Shown: positions 16,310-24,551 of the stretch, one piece after another
Position numbering within the stretch: the first letter of the stretch is position 1
Layout: the number at the start of each line of letters is the position of its first letter
DNA from: Kribbella pratensis
GTDB taxonomy: Bacteria; Actinomycetota; Actinomycetes; Propionibacteriales; Kribbellaceae
Direction of reading: 5' to 3'
DNA length: 64,000 nt
Assembly: GCF_004366075.1 (NCBI RefSeq)
Contig: NZ_SODU01000002.1
Coordinates: 1,176,659-1,240,658 of the forward strand
Notes under the pieces: model-generated
Seen by the model: only the letters and a program-made list of their open reading frames with translations
Told to the model about the DNA's origin: nothing
The model's database searches: none
Made by a program: the position numbers and the translations under genes

Positions 16310-17611
16310 GTGCAGACCAACCTCTCCAACCTGAACCGCCGCAGGTTTCTCGCCGGTCTGACGGGACTGACGGCCGCCGGCCTGCTGGCCGGCTGCGGTG
16401 GCAACGGCAACGCAAGCAGCGGTGGCAAGAAGGGCCTGACCTTCCTCAACTGGGAGCAGGTCAAGGGCAACCCGCTGGAGCAGGCGATCCAGGCGTTCGA
16501 GAAGCAGTCCGGGACGCAGGTCACCATCCAGCCCGCGGTCACCCAGGAGTACGACACCAAGATGCGCACACTGATCGCCGGCGGCAGCCCGCCGGACGTG
16601 ATGCGGATCAACGACGACTTCGTCCGCGGCTTCTCCCAGCAGGGAGCGTTGCTGGATCTGAAGCCCTACATCGAGAAGGACAAGCTCGACACGTCGCAGT
16701 TCGCCAAGGAGACGTTCGAGTTCCCGAAGCAGCCCGACGGCTCGCACACCGCGTGGGTGCTCGGGTACCAGCCCCGGCTGATCTTCTACAACGTCGACCT
16801 GTTCAAGCAGGCCGGCGTACCGCTGCCGCCCACGACCTGGTCGTCACAGGGCTGGACCTGGTCCGACTTCGAGGCCGCAGCGAAGAAACTCACCGATCCG
16901 GCGAAGAAGCAGTACGGCGCTCTCGTGTATCTGGACACCGGCTACGAGCAGACGTTCACGGTCAACCATGGCAGCGAGACCGGCATCTTCTCCCAGGACG
17001 GCACGCAGTTCACGCTCCCGGGCCCGAAGGAGACCGAGGCGCTGCAGTGGGCGACCGACCTGACCTGCAAGGACAAGGTGCAGCCGCCGTGGTCCGCGCT
17101 GCAGCAGGACAACGTGCAGAACCAGATGTTCGCGCAGGGAAAGATCGCGATGATGTTCGCGACCTTCGGCACGGTCCCGTACCTGCGGTCCGCGGTCAAG
17201 GACTTCACCTGGGACGTCGCTCCGCCGCCTGCTGACGTGGAGCAGAAGACCGAGTCGAGCGTGATCGTGTTCTGCGTCCCGAAGAAGGCGAAGAACCCGG
17301 ACGCGGCCTGGGATCTGCTGAAGTACCTCGCGAGCGAGGAGGGCGGCAAGATCCTGCTCCAGGGCGGCGCCTTCACGCCGATCAACCTGAAGGCCGCGGC
17401 CGGGCTGGCGCCGAACGGCAAGGCACCCGCGCACATCGGGCTGTTCGCCGAGGCCGCGAAGCACCTGACCGCGACCAACCAGACCAAGAACACGATCGGC
17501 GCCCGCGAGCTGTACCGGCCCGCGCTGGACAACGCCTACAACTGCGAGAAACCCGTCGCTGACGTGCTCCAGGGCGTCAAGTCCCAGGTGGAGAACGCCT
17601 TGAAGGGTTGA
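16310..17611 (+). CDS. Sugar ABC transporter substrate-binding lipoprotein (family 1)
   Basis: A 433-residue extracellular solute-binding protein. The N-terminus has a twin-arginine-like NRRRFLAGLTG and a lipobox LLAGC, so the mature protein is lipid-anchored at Cys after about residue 26. The core shows the family-1 pattern: DVMRINDDFVRGFSQQGALL, YQPRLIFYNVDLFKQAG and PPTTWSSQGWTWSDFEAAAKKL. It delivers a sugar, likely an oligosaccharide, to the two permeases downstream. No ATPase gene is nearby, so a shared MsiK-type ATPase is likely, as in other actinobacteria. GTG 16310 is used; GGGAG is upstream. Confidence 0.92.
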   Translation: MQTNLSNLNRRRFLAGLTGLTAAGLLAGCGGNGNASSGGKKGLTFLNWEQVKGNPLEQAIQAFEKQSGTQVTIQPAVTQEYDTKMRTLIAGGSPPDVMRINDDFVRGFSQQGALLDLKPYIEKDKLDTSQFAKETFEFPKQPDGSHTAWVLGYQPRLIFYNVDLFKQAGVPLPPTTWSSQGWTWSDFEAAAKKLTDPAKKQYGALVYLDTGYEQTFTVNHGSETGIFSQDGTQFTLPGPKETEALQWATDLTCKDKVQPPWSALQQDNVQNQMFAQGKIAMMFATFGTVPYLRSAVKDFTWDVAPPPADVEQKTESSVIVFCVPKKAKNPDAAWDLLKYLASEEGGKILLQGGAFTPINLKAAAGLAPNGKAPAHIGLFAEAAKHLTATNQTKNTIGARELYRPALDNAYNCEKPVADVLQGVKSQVENALKG

Positions 17612-17616
17612 TGTCG

Positions 17617-18549
17617 ATGGCAACCGTCACGATGGCGCGCGACCGCGGCACCGTCCAGGTGGCCGACGTACGGCGGGCGCGACGCCGGCAGAATCTCACC
17701 GGCTGGTTGTTCATCAGCCCGATCGTGGTCGGGGTGGTGGCCTTCCAGTTCTTCCCGATCCTGGTCTCGATCGGCGCGTCGCTGACGGACTGGAACGGCA
17801 TCTCGGCACCGAAGTTCGTGGGGCTGAAGAACTTCGTCGACCTGTTCGGCGACGATCCGTTGTTCCTGCAAACGTTCAAGAACACCGTCTACTTCACGCT
17901 GGCGAGCATCCCGCTGACGATCGGCATCGGCCTGGTGCTGGCGTTGCTGTGCGCCCGCCCGATCCGGGGTGTCGCGTTCTTCCGGACGGCGTACTTCGCG
18001 CCGTACGTGACGAACGTGGTGGCGATCGGGTTCGTCTGGTTCTGGTTCTTCCAGCCGGACAACGGGGTGATCAACGGGCTGCTCGACCAGCTCGGAATCC
18101 CCGGCCCGCAATGGCTGTCGAGCTCGAGCTGGGCGATGCCGGCGGTGATCATGGTCAGCGTCTGGCAGGGCATCGGGTACCCGATGATCATCCTGCTCGC
18201 GGGCCTGCAGGGCCTGCCGACCGAGTACTTCGAGTCCGCGAAGCTCGACGGCGCCGGAGCCTGGCGGCAGTTGCGGTACATCACGCTGCCGTTGCTGACA
18301 CCGCATTTCCTGTTCCTGCTGATCACGCAGTTCATCACGTCGTTCCAGGTGTTCGGCCTGATCTACGTGATGACCAAGGGCGGGCCGGGCCACGCCACCA
18401 GCGTCTACATCTTCAACATCTACCAGAACGCGTTCAGCTACGGGAAGGTCGGCTACGCCTCGGCGATGGCGTGGATCCTCTTCGCGGTGATCGCGGCCGT
18501 CACCTACCTGCAGTGGAAGCTGCAGAAGAGGTGGGTGTTCTACACATGA
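17617..18549 (+). CDS. Sugar ABC transporter permease (MalF-like)
   Basis: About 310 residues with six membrane segments (LTGWLFISPIVVGVVAFQFF first). The cytoplasmic EAA loop is YFESAKLDGAGAWRQLRYIT, the ATPase docking site of family-1 sugar importers. I prefer ATG 17617 because GAAGGG at 17602-17607 is nine bases away; ATG 17611, which overlaps the previous stop, is only three bases from that site. It overlaps the second permease by ATGA. It forms the channel with that protein. Confidence 0.92.
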   Translation: MATVTMARDRGTVQVADVRRARRRQNLTGWLFISPIVVGVVAFQFFPILVSIGASLTDWNGISAPKFVGLKNFVDLFGDDPLFLQTFKNTVYFTLASIPLTIGIGLVLALLCARPIRGVAFFRTAYFAPYVTNVVAIGFVWFWFFQPDNGVINGLLDQLGIPGPQWLSSSSWAMPAVIMVSVWQGIGYPMIILLAGLQGLPTEYFESAKLDGAGAWRQLRYITLPLLTPHFLFLLITQFITSFQVFGLIYVMTKGGPGHATSVYIFNIYQNAFSYGKVGYASAMAWILFAVIAAVTYLQWKLQKRWVFYT

Positions 18550-19361
18550 GACTCGTCTCCAAGACCTCGCAGTACGTCGTGATGTCCTTGTTCGCCATCG
18601 TTTTCCTCGCGCCGCTGGTGTGGATGATCAGCGCCTCGCTCCGGCCGGAGGCGAAGGTGCTGAGCGTGCCGCCGAAGTTCCTGCCGTCGGACGCGCAGTG
18701 GGACAACTACCGGCAGGTGTTCGAGCTGATCCCGGTGTTCCTGTGGAACAGCGTGAAACTCGCCGGGCTGAACGTGATCGGAATCCTGATCGTCGCGTCG
18801 ATGGCCGGCTACGCGTTCGCGCGGCTGAAGTTCGCCGGCCGGGACGCGGCGTTCATGGTGCTGCTCGCCACCTCGATCATCCCGGGGATCGCGTACCTGA
18901 TCCCGCAGTACATCGTTTTCCGGCAGATCGGGTGGGTGGACACGCAGTACCCGCTGTGGGTGCCGAAGGTGCTCACGCCGGTGTTCGCGACGTTCCTGAT
19001 GCGGCAGTCGTTCCTGACCGTTCCGCAGGAACTCGAGGACGCGGGCAAGATCGACGGTGCGTCCACGTTCGGCATCTACTGGCGGATCATGCTGCCGCAG
19101 ACCAAACCGGCGCTGGCCGCGATCGGGGTGTTCACGTTCCTGGAGTCGTGGAACGACCTGTTCGGCCCGCTGATCTACATCAATTCCGAGAACCTGCAGA
19201 CGCTGCCGGTGGCGCTGGCCCAGTTCCAGGGCGAGTACTTCACCCAGATCAGTCTGCTGATGTGCGGTGCGACGGTTTCCGTCGTACCGGTGATCGCCGT
19301 CTTCCTCTTTGCCCAGCGCTATTTCATCCAAGGCATCACGATGACAGGAATGAAGGGGTGA
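18546..19361 (+). CDS. Sugar ABC transporter permease (MalG-like)
   Basis: A 271-residue membrane protein, six helices, opening YVVMSLFAIVFLAPLVWMIS followed by LRPEAKVLSVPPKFLP, the typical start of the second sugar permease. The EAA loop is ELEDAGKIDGASTFGIYWRI. The TMTGMKG C-terminus is the usual end for this subfamily. It pairs with the preceding permease. It overlaps that gene by ATGA and abuts the next gene, whose best start is six bases downstream of its stop. Confidence 0.93.
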   Translation: MRLVSKTSQYVVMSLFAIVFLAPLVWMISASLRPEAKVLSVPPKFLPSDAQWDNYRQVFELIPVFLWNSVKLAGLNVIGILIVASMAGYAFARLKFAGRDAAFMVLLATSIIPGIAYLIPQYIVFRQIGWVDTQYPLWVPKVLTPVFATFLMRQSFLTVPQELEDAGKIDGASTFGIYWRIMLPQTKPALAAIGVFTFLESWNDLFGPLIYINSENLQTLPVALAQFQGEYFTQISLLMCGATVSVVPVIAVFLFAQRYFIQGITMTGMKG

Positions 19362-19366
19362 GCACC

Positions 19367-20821
19367 GTGCCGGACCGGCTCGTTGCCATGCAGATCGGAG
19401 CGGTTTCGTTCGTCGACGAAGGCGTCGACCAGACACTCGACATCCTGGCCGGCCGCGGCGCGGTGAACGCGCTGTTCCTGGCCACACCGACCTGGACCCG
19501 GGGGACCGGCGGCCGGCAGATCCCGGGGCACCCGCTCCCGGACCACGGTGTGGGTGAGTACGACCTCGGCTGGGTCGGCGGCAACTACGCGACCCCGCAC
19601 CCGCAGTACTACGGAAATACCGTGCTCGGCGCGGTCGGAAAGGCGCCGGAAAATCCGGAATTCGACCTGCTCGGTGAGGTGATTCCGAAGGCCCGCGAGC
19701 GCGGCATGAAGTCGTTCGCCTGGATGGAGGAGAGCGGCGGTGCGCGTCAGCTGCGGACGTATCCGAACTTCGCCAAGGTGCTCGAGGTGGATGTCTGGGG
19801 ACGGCCGGGGCGGCGACCGTGCTTCAACAACCCGGACTACCGCAACTGGCACCTGGGGTTCGTCGAGGACTACGTGCAGAGCTACCAGCTCGACGGGCTG
19901 GCCTGGTGCTCCGAGCGGCCCGGACCGCTGAACATGTTGATGCAGGGCACGGTCGACGTAGCCGAGGTCGGTTGCTTCTGCACGCACTGCCGGCGGATCG
20001 CCCGCGAACGAGGCATCGACGTCGACCGCGCGCTGCGCGGGTACCGGGAGCTGGTCGACTGGAACCAGCGGGTCGGCGCCGGCGAGCGTCCGGTGGACGG
20101 CGCGTTCGTGACGTTCTGGCGGATCCTGCTGAACTTTCCCGAGGTCCTGGCCTGGCAGACGGTGTGGACCGAGAGCCAGCGGCAGTTGTACCGCGACATC
20201 TACGGGGTGGCCAAGGCGATCTCGCCCGAGGTCCAGGTCGGCTGGCACGTCTACCACAACATCTCGTTCAGCCCGTTCTACCGGGCCGACCAGGACTACG
20301 CCGAGATGGCGAAGTTCTCGGACTTCATCAAGGTCGTCATCTACAACAACTGCGCGGGCCCGCGGTTCTTCACCTGGGTGAAGAGCATCTGCGGTGCGCT
20401 GTTCGCCGACGCCGAGCCGGAGGACGTGTACCCGCTGATGATGAAGCTGCTGCAGCTCGACGAAGGCGACTACGAGAAGCTGCCGCAGACCGGATTCACC
20501 GCGGACTACGTACGGCGGGAGACCGAGCGGGCCGTCGCGGGCGTCGGCGGGCAGAGCAAGATCTACCCGGGGATCGACATCGACATCCCGGTCGGGGTCG
20601 CGAAACAGCGCGGGCTGGAGTCGCCGCGGGACCTCGGCACCAAGATCAACTGGGACGACAACGAGGGCGAGCTGACCCGGTGTACCCGGGAGTCCGTGCG
20701 GGACGCGACGCTGGCCGCGTTCGAGGGCGGCGCGGAGGGCGTCGTACTGAGCCGGAAATACTCGGAAATGCTGCTGGACAATCTTTCCGGCGCCGGCGAC
20801 GCCGTCCGGAGTCTCGCGTGA
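19367..20821 (+). CDS. Unassigned TIM-barrel, glycoside-hydrolase-like protein
   Basis: About 484 residues, cytoplasmic (no signal peptide). It has the look of a beta/alpha-barrel glycosidase: FDLLGEVIPKARERGMKSFAWMEES, then FVEDYVQSYQLDGLAWCSERPGPLN, GCFCTHC (a Cys pair as in GH42-like proteins) and VQVGWHVYHNISFSPFYR. Candidate acids are in SERPG and in TRESVRDATLAAFEGG. I do not recognise a numbered family. Lying in a LacI-controlled sugar operon, it probably acts on the imported sugar. GTG 19367 is chosen since AAGGGG is eight bases before it; GTG 19358 overlaps the permease stop but sits on that site. Confidence 0.7.
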   Translation: MPDRLVAMQIGAVSFVDEGVDQTLDILAGRGAVNALFLATPTWTRGTGGRQIPGHPLPDHGVGEYDLGWVGGNYATPHPQYYGNTVLGAVGKAPENPEFDLLGEVIPKARERGMKSFAWMEESGGARQLRTYPNFAKVLEVDVWGRPGRRPCFNNPDYRNWHLGFVEDYVQSYQLDGLAWCSERPGPLNMLMQGTVDVAEVGCFCTHCRRIARERGIDVDRALRGYRELVDWNQRVGAGERPVDGAFVTFWRILLNFPEVLAWQTVWTESQRQLYRDIYGVAKAISPEVQVGWHVYHNISFSPFYRADQDYAEMAKFSDFIKVVIYNNCAGPRFFTWVKSICGALFADAEPEDVYPLMMKLLQLDEGDYEKLPQTGFTADYVRRETERAVAGVGGQSKIYPGIDIDIPVGVAKQRGLESPRDLGTKINWDDNEGELTRCTRESVRDATLAAFEGGAEGVVLSRKYSEMLLDNLSGAGDAVRSLA

Positions 20822-22842
20822 AGCCCTGGTACCAAAGAACACTGCGGTGGGCGCAGACCAACCTCACCGAGAAGGACCCGGCGCGGTACGACGCCGACTG
20901 GTGGCGGGAGCACTGGCGGCGTACGAAGGTCCAAGGGGTGATCGTCAACGCCGGCGGCATCGTCGCGTACTACCCGAGCAAGTTCGAGCTGCACCATCGA
21001 GCGGAGTACCTCGGCGACCGGGACCTGTACGGCGAGATCGTCGACCTGGCCCGGCGGGACGGTCTGACGGTCCTCGCCCGGATGGACTCCAACCGGGCCC
21101 ACCAGCCCTTGTACGACGCGCATCCGGACTGGTTCGCGGTCGATGCCGACGGCAACCCGTACCGGGCAGGCCGCCTGTACGTCGCCTGCGTCACCGGCCC
21201 GTACTACAAGGACTTCCTGACCGGGATCCTCGAAGAGATCATCGAGCGCAGCACCCCGGACGGCCTGACCGACAACAGCTGGAGCGGTCTCGGGCGGGAC
21301 TCGATCTGCTACTGCCCGAACTGCCGCGACAGTTTCGGTCAGGAGCTGCCCACCACCCCGGACTGGACCGACCCGGTCTACAAACAATGGATCCGCTGGA
21401 GCTACGACCAACGGCTGGCGGTCTGGGACCTGAACAACGAGGTGACCCGGCGCGCCGGCGGTCCGGACTGTTTGTGGATCGGGATGAACGGGGGCGAGGT
21501 CGTTGCGCAGAGCAAGAGATTGCGCGACGACGTGGAGATCTGCAAGCGGGCGTCGATCTTCCTGCTGGACTCTCAGTGGCGGCACGAGGAGTCCGGGTTC
21601 CAGGCGAACGCGGATTCCGGAAAACGCCTGCACGGGATGCTCGGTCCGGAAACCCTGATTCCGGAAAGTACCGCGATGTACGACGCCGGCGTTCCGACGT
21701 TCCGGCTCGGGAGCAAACCCGAGCCGGAGGCGCGGATGTGGGCGATCGAGGGCTGGGCCGGCGGTATCCAGCCGTGGTGGCACCACATCGGCTCGGTGCA
21801 CGACGACCGGCGGCAGTACGCGACCGCCGAGCCGTTGTTCACCTGGCACGAGGAGCATGAGGAGTTCCTGGTCGACCGGGAGCCGGTCGCCACGGTCGGG
21901 CTGCTGTGGAGTCAGCGGAGCGTGGACTTCCACGGGAAGGACGAGCCTGAGGAGGTCAGCCAGCTGCCGTACCGAGGCTGGGTGGATGCGCTGATTCGTG
22001 CGCGCATCCCGTACCTGCCCACGACCGAGGTGGATGAACGGTTCGAGGTCCTCGTCGTGCCGAACGTGGGCGTGCTGACGGATGAGCAATGCGACCAGCT
22101 GAGGGCGTACAGCGGGAAGCTCGTCGTGACCGGGGAGTCGGGGTTGTACGACGAGTGGGGCGATCGTCGCGACAGATGGCCGTTGGGCGATCTGCTGGGC
22201 GTCCGGCACCAGGGCAAGCGGCTCGGCGACGGGACGGTGACGGACTGGGAGAACTACGACAGCCACAGCTACCTGCGGATCGAGGACCGATCCGTTTTCG
22301 ACGGTGACACCGACGTACTGCCGTTCGGCGGGCAGCTGGAGGTCGTGGAGTCGCAGGCCCGGAAAGCGTTGTCGTGGATTCCGCCGTTCCCGATCTATCC
22401 GCCGGAGAAGTCGTGGATGGAGGAGCCGCACAGCGACGTACCAGCGCTGGTCCTCGGTGAGCGTACGGCGTACCTCGCGGCCGACCTGGACCGGTTGTAC
22501 GCGAAGTACCACCACCCGGACCACGGGCAACTCCTGGCGAACCTGGTCCGTCACCCCGGCATCCCGCTGCGCATCGAGGGCGCCGGCGTACTGGACTGCC
22601 AGCTGTACCGCCAGGGGGACCGGCACGTGCTGCACCTGGTCAACCTCGACCAGGGCGGCGCCTGGCGCGGCCGCCTGCAGGAGCTCACGCCCGCCGGTCC
22701 CTTCACGATCAAGCTCAGGGTGAACAGTCAGCGGGCGCGGCTCCTCGTCTCGGGCGGTGAGGTGGACGTGCAGGAGCAGGACGGCTGGATTACGGTCGGG
22801 GTAGACCGGATCACCGATCACGAAGTCGTAGTACTTGATTAA
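20818..22842 (+). CDS. GHL6/beta-galactosidase-like glycoside hydrolase
   Basis: A 674-residue cytoplasmic protein. The N-terminal barrel has VNAGGIVAYYPSKFELHHR, LTVLARMDSNRAHQPLYDAHPDW, then DGLTDNSWSGLGRDSICYCPNC, patterns of the hypothetical glycosyl hydrolase 6 (GHL6) group. The middle part (LFTWHEEHEEFLVDREPVA followed by VGLLWSQRSVDF) resembles the GH42 trimerisation domain, and the C-terminal 200 residues are beta-rich. It begins at GTG overlapping the previous stop (GTGA). Probable retaining glycosidase for the imported sugar; specificity is unknown, and other alpha-amylase-like functions are possible. Confidence 0.75.
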   Translation: MKPWYQRTLRWAQTNLTEKDPARYDADWWREHWRRTKVQGVIVNAGGIVAYYPSKFELHHRAEYLGDRDLYGEIVDLARRDGLTVLARMDSNRAHQPLYDAHPDWFAVDADGNPYRAGRLYVACVTGPYYKDFLTGILEEIIERSTPDGLTDNSWSGLGRDSICYCPNCRDSFGQELPTTPDWTDPVYKQWIRWSYDQRLAVWDLNNEVTRRAGGPDCLWIGMNGGEVVAQSKRLRDDVEICKRASIFLLDSQWRHEESGFQANADSGKRLHGMLGPETLIPESTAMYDAGVPTFRLGSKPEPEARMWAIEGWAGGIQPWWHHIGSVHDDRRQYATAEPLFTWHEEHEEFLVDREPVATVGLLWSQRSVDFHGKDEPEEVSQLPYRGWVDALIRARIPYLPTTEVDERFEVLVVPNVGVLTDEQCDQLRAYSGKLVVTGESGLYDEWGDRRDRWPLGDLLGVRHQGKRLGDGTVTDWENYDSHSYLRIEDRSVFDGDTDVLPFGGQLEVVESQARKALSWIPPFPIYPPEKSWMEEPHSDVPALVLGERTAYLAADLDRLYAKYHHPDHGQLLANLVRHPGIPLRIEGAGVLDCQLYRQGDRHVLHLVNLDQGGAWRGRLQELTPAGPFTIKLRVNSQRARLLVSGGEVDVQEQDGWITVGVDRITDHEVVVLD

Positions 22843-22852
22843 GGAGTTCCCT

Positions 22853-24418
22853 GTGGCAGTCGAGGTCACCGGCCCGATGGGCGAGCGGTACGACGAGATC
22901 CTCACCGAGCGGGCGCTCGGACTGATCGAGACGCTGCACCGTGCGTACGACGGACGGCGGCGGGAGCTGCTCGAGCGACGCAAGCAGCGCGTCGCGGAGA
23001 TCGCGGCCGGGGCGTCGCTGGGGTTCCTTGCGGACACGAAGGACGTTCGGGACGACCCGGAGTGGCGGGTCGCGCCCGCTGCTCCGGGGCTCGTCGACCG
23101 GCGGGTGGAGATCACCGGCCCGACCGACCGGAAGATGACGATCAACGCGCTGAACTCGGGCGCCAAGGTGTGGCTGGCCGACCAGGAGGACGCGAACACG
23201 CCGACCTGGGAAAACGTTGTCGGCGGCCAGCTGAACCTGCTGGACGCGATCACCCGGAACATCGACTTCAGCACCGACACGAAGAGCTACGCGCTGAAGC
23301 CGGACGAGGAGCTCGCGACCATCGTCGTACGGCCGCGGGGCTGGCACCTACCGGAGAAGCACATCCTCGTCGACGGCGAGCGCACCTCCGGCTCGTTGGT
23401 CGACTTCGCGCTCTACCTGAGCGCCTGCGCGCAACTGCAGCTCGACCGCGGCCAAGGACCGTACTTCTACCTGCCGAAGATGGAGTCGCACCTCGAGGCG
23501 CGGCTGTGGAACGACGTGTTCGTCACCGCGCAGGAAGCGCTCGGCATCCCCCGCGGGACGATCCGCGCGACCGTGCTGATCGAGACCTACCCGGCCGCGT
23601 TCGAGATGGAGGAGATCCTGTACGAGCTGCGCGAGCACTCGGCAGGGCTGAACGCGGGACGCTGGGACTACATGTTCAGCGTGATCAAGACGCACCGGAA
23701 CCGCGGTGAGGACTTCCAGCTGCCGGACCGGAACAGCGTGACGATGACGGTGCCGTTCATGCGCGCGTACACCGAGCTGCTGGTGCGGACCTGCCACAAG
23801 CGTGGCGCGCACGCGATCGGCGGGATGGCGGCGTTCATCCCGAGCAAGGACCCGGCGGTCAACGAGCAGGCGTTCGCGAAGGTCGAAGCCGACAAGACCC
23901 GCGAGGCCGGCGACGGCTTCGACGGTTCGTGGGTCGCGCACCCAGGGATGGTCGAGACCTGCAAGGCCGTCTTCGACAAGGTTCTCGGCTCGAAGCCCAA
24001 CCAGCTCGACAAACTTCGCGAGGACGTCGCCGTCACCGCGGATCAGCTGCTCGACGTCGCGGCCACGCCGGGTGAGGTCACCGAAGCCGGTCTGCGCAGC
24101 AACGTCAGCGTCGCCGTCCAGTACCTGGCTGCCTGGCTCGACGGCACCGGCGCCGTCGGCATCTTCAACCTGATGGAGGACGCGGCGACCGCCGAGATCT
24201 CCCGGTCGCAGATCTGGCAGTGGCGCCAGAACCAGGTCACCCTCGACAGCGGGGAAACGGTCAGCACCGAATTGGTCGAGCGGATCGCCGACGAGGAGAT
24301 CGCGAAACTCGGTACGCCGGAGCGGTACGACGCCGCTCGTGCCCTGTTCCTCGAGGTGGCCCTCGCCGACGAGTACGTCGACTTCCTGACGCTGCCGGCG
24401 TACGAGCGCTTCAGCTGA
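22853..24418 (+). CDS. aceB: Malate synthase A
   Basis: A 521-residue malate synthase of the A (plant/enterobacterial) type, close to the usual 530. It condenses glyoxylate with acetyl-CoA to malate. Visible signatures: KVWLADQEDANTPTWENVV, the active-site IRATVLIETYPAAFEMEEI with catalytic Arg and Glu, and NLMEDAATAEISRSQIWQW with the general-base Asp. GTG 22853 follows AAGGAG (22841-22846) with six bases; that site overlaps the stop codon of the preceding glycosidase gene, so it may belong to the sugar operon. No isocitrate lyase gene is in the window. Confidence 0.95.
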   Translation: MAVEVTGPMGERYDEILTERALGLIETLHRAYDGRRRELLERRKQRVAEIAAGASLGFLADTKDVRDDPEWRVAPAAPGLVDRRVEITGPTDRKMTINALNSGAKVWLADQEDANTPTWENVVGGQLNLLDAITRNIDFSTDTKSYALKPDEELATIVVRPRGWHLPEKHILVDGERTSGSLVDFALYLSACAQLQLDRGQGPYFYLPKMESHLEARLWNDVFVTAQEALGIPRGTIRATVLIETYPAAFEMEEILYELREHSAGLNAGRWDYMFSVIKTHRNRGEDFQLPDRNSVTMTVPFMRAYTELLVRTCHKRGAHAIGGMAAFIPSKDPAVNEQAFAKVEADKTREAGDGFDGSWVAHPGMVETCKAVFDKVLGSKPNQLDKLREDVAVTADQLLDVAATPGEVTEAGLRSNVSVAVQYLAAWLDGTGAVGIFNLMEDAATAEISRSQIWQWRQNQVTLDSGETVSTELVERIADEEIAKLGTPERYDAARALFLEVALADEYVDFLTLPAYERFS

Positions 24419-24478
24419 ACCTGGAGTCTGCCGCCGGGGGTACCAATCCAGATCAATTTCGGTAATGGCCGTAAAGCG

Positions 24479-24508
24479 TTGACATCGACGCTCGTACGGC
24501 CCTACGGT
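24479..24508 (+). promoter_or_regulatory. Probable promoter of the peptide ABC operon
   Basis: TTGACA (24479-24484) is a consensus -35; TACGGT (24503-24508) is a fair -10 after an 18-base spacer. It lies in the 133-base gap after malate synthase and about 45 bases before the binding-protein ATG. Confidence 0.6.
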
Positions 24509-24551
24509 CGCGCCATAAGTCGAGTTCAGGACGCCAGAAAGGCGGCACTCA

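Noticed and set aside
19319..23280. Long minus-strand frames opposite the sugar operon
   Set aside because: Low-complexity composition and no recognisable motif, while the plus strand has a consistent operon with ribosome sites and GTGA overlaps.
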